This document shows, in pieces, positions 23,287-25,515 of a stretch of DNA of 25,515 bases (position 1 is the first letter of the stretch; each line of letters starts with the position of its first letter). The DNA comes from Betaproteobacteria bacterium. Its GTDB lineage: Bacteria; Pseudomonadota; Gammaproteobacteria; Burkholderiales; Burkholderiaceae_C. Under the pieces are notes generated by a model. The model did no database searches, was not told the origin of the DNA, and saw only the letters and a list, made by a program, of their open reading frames with translations. The position numbers and the translations under genes are program-made. The DNA is taken from assembly GCA_009927195.1 (NCBI GenBank), contig RFNL01000382.1, positions 1 through 25,515 on the forward strand. Reading direction: 5' to 3'.

Positions 23287-24133
23287 GGAGCTTCAAATTA
23301 TAGAAACCCCTGGATTGAACGCTTGGTGGCAGAGTCCACCGGGGCAATATGTGTTGAACTGGCAGCAGTTGCAATTTGACCGCGTGGTCGGCGACTTGTT
23401 TGGCTACCACGCTTTGCAAGTGGGTTTGCCCCACATCGACACCTTGCGCCTCAACCGGATGCCGCATCGGTGGATGGCTTGCCCAAACGCCAGCGACTTG
23501 CAATGGTGGATCACCCGCTTGCCGCAGGGCAATGCCGCACCCAAACCCGTATCGGTCTTGCTCGCCGAATCGGTGGCATTGCCGTTTGCCGATCAGTCGC
23601 TGGATTTGGTGGCCCTGCCCAATGGGCTGGAGACCAGCCTTGACCCCCATGCCACATTGCGCGAGGTCGAGCGGGTGCTGGTCCCTGAGGGAAGATTGGT
23701 GATTTCTGGGCTCAACCCCATGAGTTTGTGGGGCTTGCGCCAGCAAAGAACCCAATGGCTCAAGCGCTGGGGCTTGGGCGCGGAATTCGTGCCCGATATG
23801 GGCGATTGGATGGGGTATTGGCGTTTGCGTGATTGGCTCAAACTGCTGAGCTTTCAGATCGAACGGGGCAACTTTGGCATTTACCGCCCGGCGGTCAACC
23901 AACAAATCTGGTTGCAACGCTGGGCCTGGATGGACAAGGCGGGTGAGCGTTGGTGGCCCATTCTGGGAGCGGCTTATTTTTTGGTGGCTATCAAGCGCGT
24001 TCAGGGCCTGCGCTTGTTGGGTGCCAAATGGCGCCGGGCTGCGGCGGTGGCGGTGCGTCAGACCAGCACCGCCAAAACCCGGCCCGTGTTGACCCGGCGA
24101 CAAGTTGACGAGGTGGTCGATGAAATGCGTTGA
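23285..24133 (+). CDS. SAM-dependent methyltransferase-like protein with degenerate motif I
   Basis: This 282-residue protein contains the second half of a class I methyltransferase fold: LPFADQSLDLVALPNGLE (post-II/motif III-like), then LREVERVLVPEGRLVISGLNPMSLWG. The expected glycine-rich SAM loop (hhxxGxGxG) is not present before it; at that place there is only SVLLAESVALPF. The N-terminal part (ETPGLNAWWQSPPGQYVLNWQQ, LQVGLPHIDTLRLNRMPHRW) looks like a family-specific segment found in Burkholderiales. The substrate is unknown. The basic C-terminal tail (KRVQGLRLLGAKWRR..) may bind nucleic acid or membrane. The ATG at 23285 overlaps the divergent gloB ATG. Its 3' end overlaps rnhA by 14 bases. 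Confidence 0.88.
   Translation: MELQIIETPGLNAWWQSPPGQYVLNWQQLQFDRVVGDLFGYHALQVGLPHIDTLRLNRMPHRWMACPNASDLQWWITRLPQGNAAPKPVSVLLAESVALPFADQSLDLVALPNGLETSLDPHATLREVERVLVPEGRLVISGLNPMSLWGLRQQRTQWLKRWGLGAEFVPDMGDWMGYWRLRDWLKLLSFQIERGNFGIYRPAVNQQIWLQRWAWMDKAGERWWPILGAAYFLVAIKRVQGLRLLGAKWRRAAAVAVRQTSTAKTRPVLTRRQVDEVVDEMR
23297..23302 (-). promoter_or_regulatory. Candidate -10 box of gloB
   Basis: A consensus TATAAT reads on the minus strand inside the first codons of the divergent methyltransferase-like gene. Only 10 bases separate it from the gloB ATG, so the transcript leader would be about 3-5 bases. No strong -35 is visible at 16-18 bases. A nearly leaderless gloB message is the inference. Confidence 0.4.
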
Positions 24134-24569
24134 GATTTACACCGATGGGGCATGCAAGGGGAACCCAGGGCCTGGGGGATGGGGTGCATTGCTCATCAGC
24201 GCCGGGCGGGAAAAAGAAATGTTTGGCGGTGAAAGCATGACCACCAACAACCGCATGGAGCTGACCGCGGTGATAGAGGCCCTGCGCGCCCTCAATCAAC
24301 CCTGTGATGTGGTGTTGCATTTGGACAGCGAGTATGTGCGCAAAGGCATCACCGAATGGCTGGCGGGTTGGAAGGCCCGCGGCTGGCGCACCGCATCCAA
24401 GCAACCGGTCAAAAACCTGGATTTATGGCAAAGCCTGGACCAAGTGGTCAATCAGTCGGGCCACCGCATCGTTTGGCGCTGGGTCAAAGGCCATTCGGGT
24501 GACCCTGGCAATGAGCGGGCTGACCAATTGGCCAATTGCGGCGCCGATTCTGTGATGTCATCAATGTGA
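24120..24569 (+). CDS. rnhA: Ribonuclease HI
   Basis: RNase HI degrades the RNA strand of RNA-DNA hybrids. The 149-residue protein has the four active-site acidic residues in context: Asp in VEIYTDGACKGNPGPGGWG, Glu in NNRMELTAVIEAL, Asp in VVLHLDSEYVRKGI and Asp in GNERADQLAN. The basic handle region GWKARGWRTASKQPVKN is present, as in E. coli. The ATG at 24120 lies 14 bases before the methyltransferase-like stop, so translation is coupled. The frame is open from 24105 but family proteins begin near the chosen Met. The rnhA 3' end is followed by a 104-base gap before the next gene. Confidence 0.97.
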   Translation: MKCVEIYTDGACKGNPGPGGWGALLISAGREKEMFGGESMTTNNRMELTAVIEALRALNQPCDVVLHLDSEYVRKGITEWLAGWKARGWRTASKQPVKNLDLWQSLDQVVNQSGHRIVWRWVKGHSGDPGNERADQLANCGADSVMSSM

Positions 24570-24673
24570 CAGGTGTCGAAGCCACTTTTTCCAGCCGGGC
24601 CCTGAATCCCGGCCTGTCTATCCCCCACAATTGGCGATTGCAATCACAATTTGTCTCTTCCAAACCTTTAGAT

Positions 24674-25515
24674 ATGGCAACAAAAATCATTTATCCCGTG
24701 GTGGCGATCCTTGGCATTGCTGCAGCTTCCGGTGCGGCTTGGTGGTACCAACAGCCCCATAAGGCGGGCCCGGAGATTGTCACCCTCAAACCCAACACCG
24801 GTCCCCCCCCTGCGGCGGGTGGTGGTGCTGGTGGTGCCCCTGGTGGGCCCCGGGCGATGGGCGTCGAGGTGGCCCAGGTGGTCAAGATCAGCATCCGCGA
24901 CGATGCCCAAACAGTGGGCACTTTGCGCTCGCGCCAAAACGTGATGCTGCGCCCCGAGGTGGCCGGTCGGGTGTTGTCCTTGGGTTTCACCGATGGCAAC
25001 CGGGTGCGCGCCGGTCAATTGCTGGTGCAACTCGACGATACCTTGCAGCGTGCAGAGGTGCAGCAGTCCTTGGCCCAGGTGTCCATTGCCAGCGCCAACC
25101 ACAAGCGCAACCAAGATCTGGTGGCGCAAAATTTTGTGGCCCAGCGGGTGCTCGATGAAAGCGGTGCCAGTTTGCAAGTGGCCCAGGCCCAATTGGCCCT
25201 GTCTTGCGCCCGGCTCGACCGCATGCGCATCGTGGCCCCGTTTTCGGGCACCGTGGGCATCCGCAATGTCAACGTGGGCGACTACGTCAAGGACGGCGCC
25301 GACCTGATCAACCTGGAAGACATTGGCACCCTGTACGTGGACTTTCGCTTGCCCGAGCGCAACCAGGGCAAAGTGGTGGCTGGCCAGGTGGTGGAGTTGG
25401 ACATCGATGCCATGCCCGGCCGCATGTTCAAAGCCAAGGTCGAAGCGGTCGATCCATTGATCGACGCCAATGGCCGCTCGATTGGCGTGCGTGCTGTGAT
25501 GGCCAATACCGCCGG
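24674..25515 (+). CDS. RND efflux transporter periplasmic adaptor (membrane fusion protein), 3' end missing
   Basis: An open frame begins at the ATG at 24674 and runs to the window edge without a stop, about 280 residues. It starts MATKIIYPVVAILGIAAASGAAWWY, an uncleaved anchor or signal, followed by a Gly/Pro-rich linker. Then come the lipoyl/barrel-sandwich halves (LRPEVAGRVLSLGFTDGNRVRAGQLLVQLDD and MRIVAPFSGTVGIRNVNVGDYVKDGADLINLED) flanking a short coiled-coil hairpin, and the start of the beta-barrel domain (LYVDFRLPERNQGKVVAGQVVELDID). This is the AcrA/MexA class that links an inner-membrane RND pump to an outer-membrane channel; an RND pump gene would be expected just downstream. The hairpin is short, as in the MdtA/heavy-metal-like or AcrA-like forms. 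Substrate unknown. No clear Shine-Dalgarno. Confidence 0.92.
   Translation, partial: MATKIIYPVVAILGIAAASGAAWWYQQPHKAGPEIVTLKPNTGPPPAAGGGAGGAPGGPRAMGVEVAQVVKISIRDDAQTVGTLRSRQNVMLRPEVAGRVLSLGFTDGNRVRAGQLLVQLDDTLQRAEVQQSLAQVSIASANHKRNQDLVAQNFVAQRVLDESGASLQVAQAQLALSCARLDRMRIVAPFSGTVGIRNVNVGDYVKDGADLINLEDIGTLYVDFRLPERNQGKVVAGQVVELDIDAMPGRMFKAKVEAVDPLIDANGRSIGVRAVMANTA

Noticed and set aside
23198..24103. 301-codon minus-strand open frame opposite the methyltransferase-like gene
   Set aside because: The plus-strand frame has family-like motifs and fits coupling to rnhA; the minus-strand frame is low-complexity (His, Gln, Pro rich) and overlaps the gloB start.
24570..24673. Promoter for the RND adaptor gene
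   Set aside because: The 104-base gap has TTG-containing strings but no -35/-10 pair at acceptable spacing and no clear ribosome binding site; nothing could be supported.
24780..24860. Gly/Pro-rich GC-rich stretch near the adaptor N-terminus as a mobile or repeat element
   Set aside because: It is in frame and reads as a flexible linker after the membrane anchor, common in these adaptors.

Overview
The window is a stretch of chromosome from a betaproteobacterium, most likely order Burkholderiales and close to Comamonadaceae (Limnohabitans- or Rhodoferax-like). This rests on the housekeeping gene order (rpmE-rho-trxA beside dnaX-ybaB-recR, then mltD-gloB-methyltransferase-rnhA), the pstSCAB-phoU-phoB-phoR cluster with a divergent ppx, and the character of the proteins. 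It is an inference: no rRNA or other phylogenetic marker is present. Gene density is very high, with many overlapping starts and stops. I see no tRNA, rRNA, insertion sequence, prophage or CRISPR array.

Layout. (1) Bases 1-4524 are an accessory metabolic block: the 3' part of an aldehyde dehydrogenase gene on the plus strand, then on the minus strand a DUF1330 protein, a small CxxC/CxxC zinc-ribbon protein, an IlvD/Edd-type sugar-acid dehydratase (closest in character to L-arabinonate dehydratase) and a stand-alone ChrB C-terminal-domain protein. (2) Bases 4560-12873 are the phosphate block: ppx (exopolyphosphatase, minus) diverges from pstS-pstC-pstA-pstB-phoU-phoB-phoR (plus). A PHO-box candidate lies upstream of pstS. 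The cluster supplies high-affinity phosphate uptake, the PhoU brake and the PhoR-PhoB two-component sensor, while Ppx breaks down polyphosphate. (3) Bases 12848-15900 hold two translationally coupled membrane proteins on the minus strand: a GT-C/ArnT-like glycosyltransferase candidate and a MATE transporter, whose 3' end overlaps the 3' end of phoR. (4) Bases 15948-18096 are the minus-strand genes rpmE (type B L31), rho and trxA, with clear intrinsic terminators after rpmE and trxA and a C-rich leader before rho. (5) Bases 18278-20967 are dnaX-ybaB-recR (DNA polymerase III tau/gamma and recombinational repair). (6) Bases 21008-24569 are mltD and gloB (minus) diverging from a methyltransferase-like gene and rnhA (plus). 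(7) From 24674 the 5' part of an RND efflux periplasmic adaptor gene runs off the window; it has no stop codon here.

The most notable observations are a run of nine A residues in dnaX, exactly at the join between its conserved core and its linker, with stop codons close by in both other frames (a likely slippage site making a gamma-type short form); divergent gloB and methyltransferase genes whose start codons overlap in a single CATG; a methyltransferase-like protein without the usual glycine-rich SAM loop; a C6-U-C6-U6 tract in the rho leader; and several perfect or near-perfect dyads around the sugar-acid dehydratase and pst genes. The window otherwise looks like ordinary core genome, and I did not find a wholly new multi-gene system.
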